Shown piece after piece: positions 44,454 to 54,038 of a stretch of 64,000 nucleotides of DNA. The DNA is taken from positions 1 through 64,000 of the IMG/VR virus record IMGVR_UViG_3300019751_000003; one strand, 5' to 3'. The position numbers and the translations under genes were made by a program. Position 1 is the stretch's first letter. The number at the start of each line of letters is the position of its first letter. The DNA is from a virus. The notes under the pieces were generated by a model. That model saw only the letters and a list, made by a program, of their open reading frames with translations, was not told the origin of the DNA and ran no database searches.

Positions 44454-45385
44454 ACATTAAAAAGCTGATACTCCATTAACTTTCTTAAGTCTAATGATGG
44501 TGTATCATAAATTTTTTGGTTTATATTTTCATAACCCATATCGGATGCGTCTTCCTCACCCATATCAACCAAATGCGTATCTATCCCATACGACATAAAC
44601 TTCTTTGAAAGACCTATGGCATTAGATAGAGCATCGGAATCTAAACAAATATACAACTTTTTTACTTTATTTGCAACTATTTTCTTTTCTAATTCCGATT
44701 GGATTGATTTTCCGAATAATGGTATTGCGTTTCTTCGTATTGCGATTGCGTCAAACGCCCCCTCACATAATACCAATGGTGTATCCCAATTTATTAAAAG
44801 GTCAAACCCTATAATGTTTTTAGATACCTTTGGATTCTTATGTTTAAATTTACTTTGATAGAATGACCTACCTACAAAAAAGTTTAGCCGACCTCTGTCG
44901 TCATACGATGGTATAATAATCTTATCTTCATATTCTCCTGTTTCACAATATCCAATATTGTATTTAATTATATCTTCGGGTCTCAATCCCCTTTTTAACA
45001 AATAATTTAATGCGTGTTTATACTTGAAAGAATCTGACTTCTTATAAAGTGGTTTAAATTCCTTTGGTAATTCTACTTGCTCTATAATAGTGTCAGTTTG
45101 ATAATCTGAATTGTATCGGTTTATCCTACTGAATATACTATTGTACTCATCCCATGTTGATTTGGATACACGAAGTTTCTTGAATAAGGTTTTAATTGTA
45201 CGACCCTTTTCATCCGATATCCAACAATGCCATGGATTCTTACCATCAGAAGTAATTTTAATATTTACTTCTAACTTAGGTTTATAGTGGTCAACAAATG
45301 GTGAGTAAAACGCATAGTTATCACCTGATGTTCTCTTGGATTTACCAAGAACGGACTCCAATAATTGCAGTAGTCTATCTTCCAT
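44450..45385 (-). CDS. 61: DNA primase, T4 gp61-like, 311 aa
   Basis: TOPRIM primase. LVLCEGAFDAIAI gives Glu208 and KKLYICLDSDAL gives Asp249 and Asp251, the metal-binding set. LLKRGLRPEDIIKYNIGYC and KIIIPSYDDRGRLNFFVGR are standard for DnaG/gp61 N-terminal halves. The N-terminal region (PFVDHYKPKLEVNI, PWHCWIS) replaces a clear Cys4 zinc finger. It is shorter than bacterial DnaG and close to T4 gp61 in size. It overlaps gp47-46 and follows endonuclease I, a small DNA-metabolism cluster. Confidence 0.88.
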   Translation of the reverse strand: MEDRLLQLLESVLGKSKRTSGDNYAFYSPFVDHYKPKLEVNIKITSDGKNPWHCWISDEKGRTIKTLFKKLRVSKSTWDEYNSIFSRINRYNSDYQTDTIIEQVELPKEFKPLYKKSDSFKYKHALNYLLKRGLRPEDIIKYNIGYCETGEYEDKIIIPSYDDRGRLNFFVGRSFYQSKFKHKNPKVSKNIIGFDLLINWDTPLVLCEGAFDAIAIRRNAIPLFGKSIQSELEKKIVANKVKKLYICLDSDALSNAIGLSKKFMSYGIDTHLVDMGEEDASDMGYENINQKIYDTPSLDLRKLMEYQLFNV

Positions 45386-45414
45386 TTAATATAAAGTTAC
45401 CTTAATATACGAAA

Positions 45415-45849
45415 TTATTTCGAGAATGCAAAGAAATTTTGTGAAGGTTTTTCATCTATCCATTCTTGTGGGATTTCCTTCTTTGCCCATTTGAACCCAT
45501 TCTTCTCACACCATTCAGCGTAAGTAGTTTTAGAACCTTTGTATATTTTACCATTCGGCGATTGTAATACAAACCTTAAATCCATCTCTGGATTTTGTTC
45601 TTTTATTAATAAATGTTTTTTTCTATCTTCAGGTAAAAACCACCCCTTGGATTCTATATAGATTCCATTTGGTAATTTAAAATCTGGTTTGTAAGTATGA
45701 TGTGTTGCTGGTATTGTATATGATACTTCGTGTTGTTCATACTCACCATCAATACCTTGAGCTTGAAGTTGTTCATCAATTCGTGTCTCAAGGCCGGACT
45801 TATGTCCTTTTTGTTTTTGGATGTGACTCCAATTGCCTTTTTTATTCAT
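45415..45849 (-). CDS. T7-type endonuclease I (Holliday junction resolvase), 144 aa
   Basis: Close to T7 gp3 in order and spacing: KSGLETRIDEQL (Glu21), PATHHTYKPDFKLPNGIYIESKG (Asp56, Glu66, Lys68), DRKKHLLIKEQNPEMDLR, KTTYAEWCEKNGFKWA. These four residues match the catalytic set of T7 endonuclease I. It resolves branched DNA and can cut four-way junctions before packaging. T4 uses the unrelated gp49 for this, so its presence in a T4-like genome is notable. Confidence 0.92.
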   Translation of the reverse strand: MNKKGNWSHIQKQKGHKSGLETRIDEQLQAQGIDGEYEQHEVSYTIPATHHTYKPDFKLPNGIYIESKGWFLPEDRKKHLLIKEQNPEMDLRFVLQSPNGKIYKGSKTTYAEWCEKNGFKWAKKEIPQEWIDEKPSQNFFAFSK

Positions 45850-45851
45850 AA

Positions 45852-47573
45852 CTATTCAAAATCTAATCGAATATCAATCGTTACATCAACATCTTGTCGT
45901 TTCTTTAATGGCGAACCTAATTTACCTATTGCGAGTAAATCACCCGTATCATTGTATAAACCTACTGATGTTATGTATGGTCTAAAATCTGACCCTGTTA
46001 CAAACGCTTTTAATTCGTGATTATCTTCCGTACCACCTTTTCTTAAAGTGTTGTTTTGTGATACATTATATTCATTTTTTCCAATCTCACATAATATGGA
46101 TTGCATTTCTATTTTCTTTGTTGACTTATATGTAAACTCATATCCCTTGTCTGTATAGTCAAAGTCACCATTTCCTAAGAAACAATTTTGATACTTAGGT
46201 CTTGGGTCTGTTACTACTATTAATCCTTTTTGATAATATACATAACCAACATCTCGTGTTTGATATGCTGACCCACTTATCACATGATTGTTTGATAAAG
46301 AACCTACATGCGCAGGTGTTAAATGTCTGTTATAAATTCTGACCTCATCAACTGACCCACTTGTTCCTGTAAATTTTGTATCTGCTCCATTGTCACACAT
46401 TATAGTAATGTCAGCTTCATTTGCAAATGTTCGTCTGACATCTGTTGCAACAGTACCTTGACTTACACCATCGATATAAAAGTCAAATTTTTGAGCAGAT
46501 TTATTTTTTGAATTATTATGAGTTACTATAATATTATGCCAATTATTATCATTATACTTTGTAGATGAACTTAAAGTCATTATAGGTTTTTTATCTTCCC
46601 TACCATCACTATACTGAAAAACTATCTGTCCGTTTTTTGCACCTGCCGTTTGATTATGTACACTAATGTCAAATGGGAATTGCCCATCTGTTGTAGTATC
46701 CATTCGTCTGAAATATGATGGTTTGTTTGAATACGGGTCTACTTTTTGATTTGATTTCTTTATAAGAGTATTGGTAGTGTTATCTGTAAAAGATTGACTT
46801 GGTGGTAACTTTACCCATAAAGAAATACCAAAGTCATTATTTTGTGTAAAGAAAGTGTAATAAGAACTTCCCATTGATGTAAATAAATGAGATTGTTCTG
46901 TCATGTGTACACCATATCCACTTGAACTAACTTCTCCTGTTGTAGTAATACCAGAAACAACTTTTGCTTTACTTATGTAAACATCTCTTCCATCAGGCCC
47001 ATCGTCTTTAGACTTTTTGTAAAATGTATTAAATGTACCATCTTGGAATCCTAAGTAAAACTTTAAACTTTCTTTAGGTACAAAGTTAGTATTGTCTATT
47101 ATTGTATCGTATAAGATACCACACTCGTTTGTATGTTTTGATTCACTTAAGAATAAAGAAGAAGATGCGGCTAATTTAGAATGGTCTGTTATTGTTACTG
47201 AACCTGGCTTTATACCTAATCCAAATTTATTTTGAGGTATTGATATAATAGATGCCGTTGGATGTAATAAGTGACCACCATGTCCATATTTAAAACATGA
47301 GGTATTAATAGTGTCCCACATAATTTTCTGTGGAATCTTATTCATAACAGGAACTACTGCCCTTGATTGAGTAAGTAAGTCACTATCAAATTGTATACCT
47401 TGATGTTTAGATTCAGAAACTTCTGTTCGAATACCATTTGGTGATATTGCTCTAAATGTAGATATTTCAAAAGATGATGAATGATTAGTATCAGTCACCA
47501 CATAATTTTTATATGCCGTATAGGGATACTTGGTTATCCCTTGGTTGAATATCCTTTTGAAAACTTGACTCAT
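45852..47573 (-). CDS. LamG/concanavalin-type tail protein, 573 aa
   Basis: Residues ~250-430 form a laminin-G-like beta sandwich (NDNNWHNIIVTHNNSK, KFDFYIDGVSQG, GSVDEVRIYNRHLTP), a fold that binds sugars or packs in fibres. The C-terminal ~50 residues (YITSVGLYNDTGDLLAIGKLGSPL) are shared with the next gene product at 47588-48922. N-terminal TKYPYTAYKNYVVTDTN has no known match. It lies between the tail genes and the DNA-metabolism cluster. A structural tail decoration or host-binding role is inferred. Confidence 0.65.
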   Translation of the reverse strand: MSQVFKRIFNQGITKYPYTAYKNYVVTDTNHSSSFEISTFRAISPNGIRTEVSESKHQGIQFDSDLLTQSRAVVPVMNKIPQKIMWDTINTSCFKYGHGGHLLHPTASIISIPQNKFGLGIKPGSVTITDHSKLAASSSLFLSESKHTNECGILYDTIIDNTNFVPKESLKFYLGFQDGTFNTFYKKSKDDGPDGRDVYISKAKVVSGITTTGEVSSSGYGVHMTEQSHLFTSMGSSYYTFFTQNNDFGISLWVKLPPSQSFTDNTTNTLIKKSNQKVDPYSNKPSYFRRMDTTTDGQFPFDISVHNQTAGAKNGQIVFQYSDGREDKKPIMTLSSSTKYNDNNWHNIIVTHNNSKNKSAQKFDFYIDGVSQGTVATDVRRTFANEADITIMCDNGADTKFTGTSGSVDEVRIYNRHLTPAHVGSLSNNHVISGSAYQTRDVGYVYYQKGLIVVTDPRPKYQNCFLGNGDFDYTDKGYEFTYKSTKKIEMQSILCEIGKNEYNVSQNNTLRKGGTEDNHELKAFVTGSDFRPYITSVGLYNDTGDLLAIGKLGSPLKKRQDVDVTIDIRLDFE

Positions 47574-47587
47574 ACTTCATCGCTTTA

Positions 47588-48922
47588 TTAGAAATCTAAT
47601 TTAACTTTTATTAAAATTTCATTAGAGAAAGATTTCAATAGAGGTTTAGAAAGTTTAGCAATCGCCAACAACGCGTTGTCGTTATTATATAAACCAACAC
47701 TTGTGATATAAGTTTTAGGGTCACCGATATAAGTAGTTTGTGCTAACTTACCTTCTGAACCTGAAATGTATGTTGGGTTATTACTAAAGTTATACTCTGC
47801 ATTTTTAGCTCTAACAAAATAAAATGTAGACTTTATCTCTTCTTCATTTCTTGCTTGGAATCCGTTTGTAGCATCTGCAGCTGCAGCTCCACTAATTGCC
47901 GTAAACAATCTATTGTGGTTTTGATTATCTGCTTGTGTTCTAACTGTTCCTAAAGATGCTGATGTGTCGAGTAATGCTGCACTTAATACAATGATACCAT
48001 GTTGTGGATAAACTTCACCGAATACTCTTGATGAGTTTTGGATTCCGTTTAATAATGAACCACTTACAATATTGTATTTAGTTTGTCTTGCGTTACCTGA
48101 TTGGTCTCTATCACCACTATCGTCAATTAACCTTAACATATCGTTTCCGCCAGAACCTGAGATACATAGTTCCCAATTTCCAGGGTCAAGTCTATCTTTT
48201 AATCTTGCTCTGTTTATTGCGATTGCGTAGACATCGTTTTGGTTCGTGTCATTAAATCTAAAGAACTTTTGAGAAGATGGTAATAAGACTTGTTGTAGTT
48301 GTGAGTAAATCGCTGATGAAGGTGAATCTTCATTCGTTCCTGCTGACCCACTACCAGCGTAGTGACCATATGAGATTGAGAACTGAGGTTCGTTTGTTGA
48401 TACAGTCGGGTCGCCATTATAGATTTCATAATAATATGCTTTTTGAGTAGCTGATTGAAATGATGATGTATGGAATACTGTTAGTTCACCACTATTACCA
48501 CTCCACAATCCTCGTGTTACTCTTTTAGTTCCACCTTCTACAATATCTTCATTTGTAAATGCAGTATATACTTTACCACTACCGAAGTCGTATGCACCTG
48601 CTCCGATTACTGGTGTTGTGTTATTAGTGTTATCGTCTCTTACTATATCTACAACTGGGTCTGTAACTACTACTGAACCACCACCTGTGTTTCCACTTGT
48701 TACACCGACAGATACGGATGAACCACCGCCACCGCCGCCTCCATTTTGCATGAAGACTTGACCGCCGAGTCCGAGGTTACCATAATAAGGGTTGTCTGTA
48801 CCCATACCGTAGTTACCAAATCCACCACCACCATATCCTAACATTCCGTCAAATGCTGATGTGTTTCCGCCTATCCCATTATTTGAGTAAACCATTCCTT
48901 GTCCTGGATAAAACATTGCCAT
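47588..48922 (-). CDS. Tail structural protein with glycine-rich head, 444 aa
   Basis: The first 85 residues are Gly/Tyr/Asn-rich (GGGGFGNYGMGTDNPYYGN, GGGGGGGSSVSVG). The middle is a folded beta-rich domain (YYYEIYNGDPT, FRFNDTNQNDVYAIAINRARLK). The last ~45 residues (YITSVGLYNNDNALLAIAKLSKPL) are the module shared with the 573-residue neighbour and typical of marine T4-like structural proteins. No enzyme motif. Probably a baseplate or tail-associated structural protein. Confidence 0.6.
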   Translation of the reverse strand: MAMFYPGQGMVYSNNGIGGNTSAFDGMLGYGGGGFGNYGMGTDNPYYGNLGLGGQVFMQNGGGGGGGSSVSVGVTSGNTGGGSVVVTDPVVDIVRDDNTNNTTPVIGAGAYDFGSGKVYTAFTNEDIVEGGTKRVTRGLWSGNSGELTVFHTSSFQSATQKAYYYEIYNGDPTVSTNEPQFSISYGHYAGSGSAGTNEDSPSSAIYSQLQQVLLPSSQKFFRFNDTNQNDVYAIAINRARLKDRLDPGNWELCISGSGGNDMLRLIDDSGDRDQSGNARQTKYNIVSGSLLNGIQNSSRVFGEVYPQHGIIVLSAALLDTSASLGTVRTQADNQNHNRLFTAISGAAAADATNGFQARNEEEIKSTFYFVRAKNAEYNFSNNPTYISGSEGKLAQTTYIGDPKTYITSVGLYNNDNALLAIAKLSKPLLKSFSNEILIKVKLDF

Positions 48923-48933
48923 AATCTATTCCT

Positions 48934-49578
48934 CTATGCGTTTGATGTTACTTTAGGCGTTACCGTTACATCAATCTCAGCTCTACCACCTGTTTCATTA
49001 CCAATGATAACAATTCTTGTAGAAGTTGTTTGATTAATTGGTAAGTTTGTAGTTGGTTGAAATTGAAATGCAGTTCCTGTTACAGAAATTGCTTTTGCGG
49101 TTGCGTAAGTGTTAATATTAATAATTGCAGATTGTTTACCAGGTACTGCCCCTAATCCTGCGATAGTACCGACATCACTATTTAATAGTATTGCAGTATA
49201 TCCTAAGTTTTCATTACCACCATTTTTGGTTACCACATTGATTGGTACAAGAATACTTTCCTCAGCAACATTAATCGATGAGATTGATGTTTCTAAGAAT
49301 GGTAACTTAATAGTACTCTTTGGTAATGATAATAATTTATATTTCATTAGATATGATTCATCAGTAATTGCCTCTAACACAGGCATATTCTCTATAACGA
49401 TACCATAAAAATCACTACCTAATGAGTGTGCTGGATTCCAAAGGTCGTAATCAACCTCATCGTCAGCCAATGCAAATTGTGTTATTGCAAATTTGTCTCT
49501 GCCTTCAGCTAATAGCTCTCTACCCTTCTTGGTAAGTATTGCGTCTACTGTTACAGATGAATTATCTAAAAATCCCAT
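48934..49578 (-). CDS. Tail/baseplate structural protein, 214 aa
   Basis: N-terminus MGFLDNSSVTVDAILTKKGRELLAEG with QFALADDEVDYDLWNPAHSLG is a recurring start in marine T4-like structural proteins of unknown assembly role. The rest is beta-rich, rich in Thr/Ile/Val (TTSTRIVIIGNETGGRAEIDV). No repeat or enzyme motif. Downstream of the 1458-residue tail protein with an 83-base gap and a promoter-like motif 22 bases before ATG. Confidence 0.6.
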   Translation of the reverse strand: MGFLDNSSVTVDAILTKKGRELLAEGRDKFAITQFALADDEVDYDLWNPAHSLGSDFYGIVIENMPVLEAITDESYLMKYKLLSLPKSTIKLPFLETSISSINVAEESILVPINVVTKNGGNENLGYTAILLNSDVGTIAGLGAVPGKQSAIININTYATAKAISVTGTAFQFQPTTNLPINQTTSTRIVIIGNETGGRAEIDVTVTPKVTSNA

Positions 49579-49599
49579 AGTTGTTTCCTCTTTTACTTA

Positions 49600-49607
49600 T
49601 ATAAATA
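49600..49607 (-). promoter_or_regulatory. Late-promoter-like motif before the 214-aa structural gene
   Basis: Coding-strand CTATATTTATATAAGT is followed after 22 bases by ATG 49578, with AGAGG between them. It is one of the clearest motif copies. Confidence 0.6.
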
Positions 49608-49661
49608 TAGTTTTTTTTTAAATTAAATCATTTTTCTATTATGATTCTTATTTTCTCTATT

Positions 49662-52600
49662 TTAACCACCTCGGCGATTGTTTCTTATAAACCCACCTAA
49701 AGTTGTATTTGGACTTGCAGCCCCTGTTGAATTAGGATTGGTTTCATTAAAAAATCCACCTTGTTGGTTTGGTCGTTGTTGTCTGCCACGAGTTCTGTTT
49801 ATCATATCATTAGCAGCATTTGTGTTAATACGAACTGGACTTCCATTTGGTGTAGTTGTTGTAGTCGTTTGCGTACCTCTTGGTCTTGCTCTTACAACAG
49901 GGTTTGTTGTACCTAAACCTAAACCAGGCAAACTTCTAAATATATTGTTTTCCAATACAACTGTTTTCCCTTTAGACTTTACCTCATTATTATTGTTGCT
50001 GAGAATGTGTTGTTTTACACTTACTAAAGTATCTGGGTCTGCAATTTTAACTGTATCAGGCAAGTCACCTTTAACTTCATCACCTTTTACTACATTATCA
50101 GTATTGTATACTAATACATCTGATTCTACTTGAGTTACTATAATAACAGGCGAATTATCAGGAGTATCAGGAGATTTGGTTGTCAATGAATCACTTGATA
50201 TTTTACATCCTTCAAAAAATAAGTTCTTTAAGTTACCTGTTAATCTATCATCTTGAATTTGTGAAAAGTGGAATGATGCCGAACTTGCAAATTTAATTCC
50301 TAATGAAGCACTAACATCATTTGAATAAAAATACTTTGGTTCTAATGCGTACCTTGAAGGTCTTGAATCTAAGATTGTTGACCCTGTTGGTGAATATTCC
50401 CAATAACCATTTGAACCTGTAAAGTATGCACCAGATGCCGTATTAAACAATGCGAGGTCGGTGAACTTATATATGGATGGTTTAAATGGGTCTCGTTCAA
50501 TACTTGAAGTATAAGTTAAGTAAGAACCTGATACAACATTCAGTACACTAATTCCAGGTGCCTCATATTGATGTTGTGTGTAATCAATATTATCAGGCCT
50601 TTTGTAATTGTTTCTTTCAAAGACATGAGGTTCAATCATTATACCTTTATGCCAATCTGCTCTCGCAGGTACAAGTTGTCTCATACTATCAAAGACAGAC
50701 ATATCATATCTTGATAACATTCCTATTATAATATTAAGAGCCGTTCCTCTATTATATTTTTGGAAATAGTTTCTTGCTCTAAAATCTAATAAATCATACC
50801 CGTCAATATTTCTAACATCAGTATCACCAATTAAATCATCAACCTCAAAATATCCTTCAGATGCATAAATATCAAAGTTTACAGTATCAGTTGTTGAGAA
50901 GTAAGTTCCTAATAAGTTTGAATCATTTGGAGCTCTATCGTATTGACTTACTTCATTTGATGTGTCTCTTTGTAGTGGTCCTTGTAATGATGATGACTCT
51001 ACCCTTACTTTATTATTACTAAGGTTTAAAGCGCCTGCTGATGGGATTGATACAAAGTATGTATCCACTTCACCAGAAAGATTATCTGGCTGACCATGTT
51101 CATATGACGCTGATAATATAAATCCTCTATCTGAAGATGTGAAATGTTGGTTAGGGTGTCTTGATTGAATTGACCCACTAACACTATTAAATACACTATC
51201 AGGGAATATTCTATAAAGAACATTTTCGTATGATGTATCTAAATCTAAATCAGTCGTGTTGGCGTCAGAATAATATGCTTCTCTATTTGCCGCATGTCCT
51301 TCGAGAACCTCAGATGCTAATTTTGTTTTGTAGTATCTAATCTCTTGAATACTTGCAGTTGAGGTTGTTCCAAGATAAGGCGCCATTAACTTGTTGTTGT
51401 CTGATGAACCACTTGAGTTCCAAATAAAGTTCCAATTATTATTAGTTGTTGATGCGGTTGCGTGAACTAATACATCACCAAAGTCGTCTACATATGTAGC
51501 TCCTAAATGATATCCACCCGATGCAGATGAAAATCCTATAACAACATCTCTCTCTTGTATATAAGGGAAGTAATCTGAAGTTACTGATATTACTGGTGAA
51601 CCACCTCTTAGTCTTACTCTGGCTTTTTTTGTTGATTGTTGGTAATCCCAATGTAAGTCAATCTGCCCACCATCTTTTTGATTTAATCTAAATACCGTAT
51701 GATTGTCTGTTGGAAGTTTACCAACATACTCAATAGTCTTTGGTCTAATATTATTTATAGTATCCCAAATATGTTCACTTCTATTTTTACCATCTAATTG
51801 TAATTTGTAAACATATCTGTCGTGTTCATAAATGTTCTTTTGAGATTCTACTCTTGGACCACCATATTCTCTAATCTTCAAGAATGAACTTGGTATTCCG
51901 TATGATGATATTAATGTTTTAAATGAACGAGCCGTACCTTTTGTCTTGTAAATGCCTGGCACATTATTTAACAATCGTCTCCAAGTCTCTTGTACAATTT
52001 CTTTAGTCGGTTTGGAATACAAAGACCCTGATTGTTGTGGAGTACCATTTTGGTCAACACCAAATTCATATTGCCATAGACCTGTATCTGCGTATCCATT
52101 ATATAGTTTCCAACCAAATGATTCTGCTATTATGGATATTAGGTCATTTGCTAAACCATCTGCTGGGTGTTCTTCTCTTTCATTGATTGTTGTCAATGAT
52201 TTTATGTAGTTCCAAGAAATGTCAAAATGTTGTCCTAACATATCTACAAATGTTTGATACTCTTCATTAAGTTTATCATCAGTTATATTTACAGGAATAA
52301 CACTTCTTAATTTTGTTGGGTTTTGGTGGTCATATAAAGAGGCACTTGATAGTGTCTCAGTTAACCACGAACTACCTTGACTTGATGTACTATGATACAA
52401 TACATCAGGATTTCTTGTTTGTTTTGGATATGGATTAATAGTAAATGCTGAAGATGAGTGGTGACTATAAATCTGTGCGTCATGATTGTAATATAACCAA
52501 TACTCAAAGTCATCAAATGTACCTATAAGTTCTAATTTTCTTCTATTAGATGAAGATATGTTTGTTAATGCCTCAGAACCACTTACATTGTTTAATACAC

Positions 52601-54038
52601 CAATTCTTCTATCATATGCTTCAACTTGTTGTAACTTATAATAAAAGTTTCTAACTCGTTCTTCTGCTGATGAGAAGTTTACAAAGTTTGCAAAGTCAGA
52701 ATAATCTATATTTAATTTTACATTTCCAAGAGAACCACTAAAATATCTATCTATTATTTTTTGTTGTGTAGGTGCGCCAGAGTCTAATAAACTACTCCAT
52801 GTTTCGTAGTCACTACTTGCCCCAGAACCATCATCTAAATCTATATTAAAGTTTGGGTCTGAGAAAAACTCAGTATTATCTTCACCCAATTCGTTAAATA
52901 CTATAACTCGTTCTATATAAGATTTTTGTAGTTGTGCAGATGTTCCAACTGTATCATTTACATTTACTTCATCTGGTAGTGGACTATAAAGTTTTAATAT
53001 AGCGGTGTCAACTGAAGTTACACTCATATTGAGTCGTTTGTACGCCATACTCCAATAACTTGGAGCAGATAATGGTACACCAACTCCACCACCCGGACTT
53101 CCATTGTTCCAAACACCTGCTAACTCTACTGATTCTCTAATACCATTTTCAGTAACATCTAATGGTAACGACCCCGATGTTGATACACTTCCTAAAGAAA
53201 ACTTTCGTACCCAACTTAGAGTAGTATCAGGGTTTTGTTTAATTTTAAATTCATCAAATCTACCAGTAACCTCAAAGTGCCAGTTGCCTGTCACAGGAGA
53301 GGTTTGTTCTGTTTTCTTCGTTACAATTACCTCGGTAAATGTATTGTAGTCAGACTCACCATCTAAATTCAATGAAGCTTCGATACCGCCTGATTCAACT
53401 GGAAACCAAATACTATTTGGTGTATCACCTGGTGGATATGGTAAGTAGTCTTGTACTTCACCGACAATTGTACCATCAAATGCGGCGTTGATAATTGGTA
53501 TTAAATTATTACCACCAAGATTTATCATCAATGGTGTGTAAGTTGTACTTGGGTCTGTAAATGAGTTTGCTTGTATTTGTTGATTTTTATTATACAATGC
53601 TGCAAACGAAGAAAGAGCGTCTTGAATAAATCCTTGAGAACCAATTACTTTAATTTCTTTTCTGTCCCCTGATATTTCTGTAATCTTTAGACTTGGTAGG
53701 TTGTGAAGAAAATTATAAACTATGTTGTATGTTCCTTGATTGAACCCTGCAGCTCTAATATCTGCCTCTGGTTTTACAAATACAGTATAACCATTTTGTT
53801 CATCACCAATTTTTTGAATATTTCCATTTGTACTTGCAACAAGAGTTGCACCTGCGTAAAAGTGTTTTTCAACTTGGGGAGTTGATACTCCTGCAACACC
53901 AACGATATCGGCATCTCTAAGAGGCACTCTGATTTGGCCACCATCAAGTATTGATTGGTCACCATTATCAAAAATTTGACCATAAACTGGTTGTTTTGAT
54001 AAAACCTCTGCTTGATTATAAAATCTATCTAATGCCAT
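49662..54038 (-). CDS. Large baseplate wedge/tail protein, 1458 aa
   Basis: The middle (residues ~600-720) has ADGLANDLISIIAESFGWKLY and ETWRRLLNNVPGIYKTKGTARSFKTLISSYG, phrases of tail protein I / gp7-like wedge proteins. Around 820-900 a beta domain resembles LamG/fibre modules (GGYHLGATYVDDFGDVLVHAT). The C-terminal 120 residues are low complexity (RGTQTTTTTTPNGSP, NRTRGRQQRPNQQGG). It overlaps the nucleotidyltransferase gene by 14 bases. Placement after gp6 and gp25 suggests a wedge protein linking baseplate and fibres. Exact T4 counterpart is uncertain. Confidence 0.65.
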   Translation of the reverse strand: MALDRFYNQAEVLSKQPVYGQIFDNGDQSILDGGQIRVPLRDADIVGVAGVSTPQVEKHFYAGATLVASTNGNIQKIGDEQNGYTVFVKPEADIRAAGFNQGTYNIVYNFLHNLPSLKITEISGDRKEIKVIGSQGFIQDALSSFAALYNKNQQIQANSFTDPSTTYTPLMINLGGNNLIPIINAAFDGTIVGEVQDYLPYPPGDTPNSIWFPVESGGIEASLNLDGESDYNTFTEVIVTKKTEQTSPVTGNWHFEVTGRFDEFKIKQNPDTTLSWVRKFSLGSVSTSGSLPLDVTENGIRESVELAGVWNNGSPGGGVGVPLSAPSYWSMAYKRLNMSVTSVDTAILKLYSPLPDEVNVNDTVGTSAQLQKSYIERVIVFNELGEDNTEFFSDPNFNIDLDDGSGASSDYETWSSLLDSGAPTQQKIIDRYFSGSLGNVKLNIDYSDFANFVNFSSAEERVRNFYYKLQQVEAYDRRIGVLNNVSGSEALTNISSSNRRKLELIGTFDDFEYWLYYNHDAQIYSHHSSSAFTINPYPKQTRNPDVLYHSTSSQGSSWLTETLSSASLYDHQNPTKLRSVIPVNITDDKLNEEYQTFVDMLGQHFDISWNYIKSLTTINEREEHPADGLANDLISIIAESFGWKLYNGYADTGLWQYEFGVDQNGTPQQSGSLYSKPTKEIVQETWRRLLNNVPGIYKTKGTARSFKTLISSYGIPSSFLKIREYGGPRVESQKNIYEHDRYVYKLQLDGKNRSEHIWDTINNIRPKTIEYVGKLPTDNHTVFRLNQKDGGQIDLHWDYQQSTKKARVRLRGGSPVISVTSDYFPYIQERDVVIGFSSASGGYHLGATYVDDFGDVLVHATASTTNNNWNFIWNSSGSSDNNKLMAPYLGTTSTASIQEIRYYKTKLASEVLEGHAANREAYYSDANTTDLDLDTSYENVLYRIFPDSVFNSVSGSIQSRHPNQHFTSSDRGFILSASYEHGQPDNLSGEVDTYFVSIPSAGALNLSNNKVRVESSSLQGPLQRDTSNEVSQYDRAPNDSNLLGTYFSTTDTVNFDIYASEGYFEVDDLIGDTDVRNIDGYDLLDFRARNYFQKYNRGTALNIIIGMLSRYDMSVFDSMRQLVPARADWHKGIMIEPHVFERNNYKRPDNIDYTQHQYEAPGISVLNVVSGSYLTYTSSIERDPFKPSIYKFTDLALFNTASGAYFTGSNGYWEYSPTGSTILDSRPSRYALEPKYFYSNDVSASLGIKFASSASFHFSQIQDDRLTGNLKNLFFEGCKISSDSLTTKSPDTPDNSPVIIVTQVESDVLVYNTDNVVKGDEVKGDLPDTVKIADPDTLVSVKQHILSNNNNEVKSKGKTVVLENNIFRSLPGLGLGTTNPVVRARPRGTQTTTTTTPNGSPVRINTNAANDMINRTRGRQQRPNQQGGFFNETNPNSTGAASPNTTLGGFIRNNRRGG

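Noticed and set aside
45415-45849. Homing endonuclease or intron-type nuclease
   Set aside because: Catalytic spacing and flanking motifs match T7 endonuclease I, and there is no intron or interrupted gene beside it.
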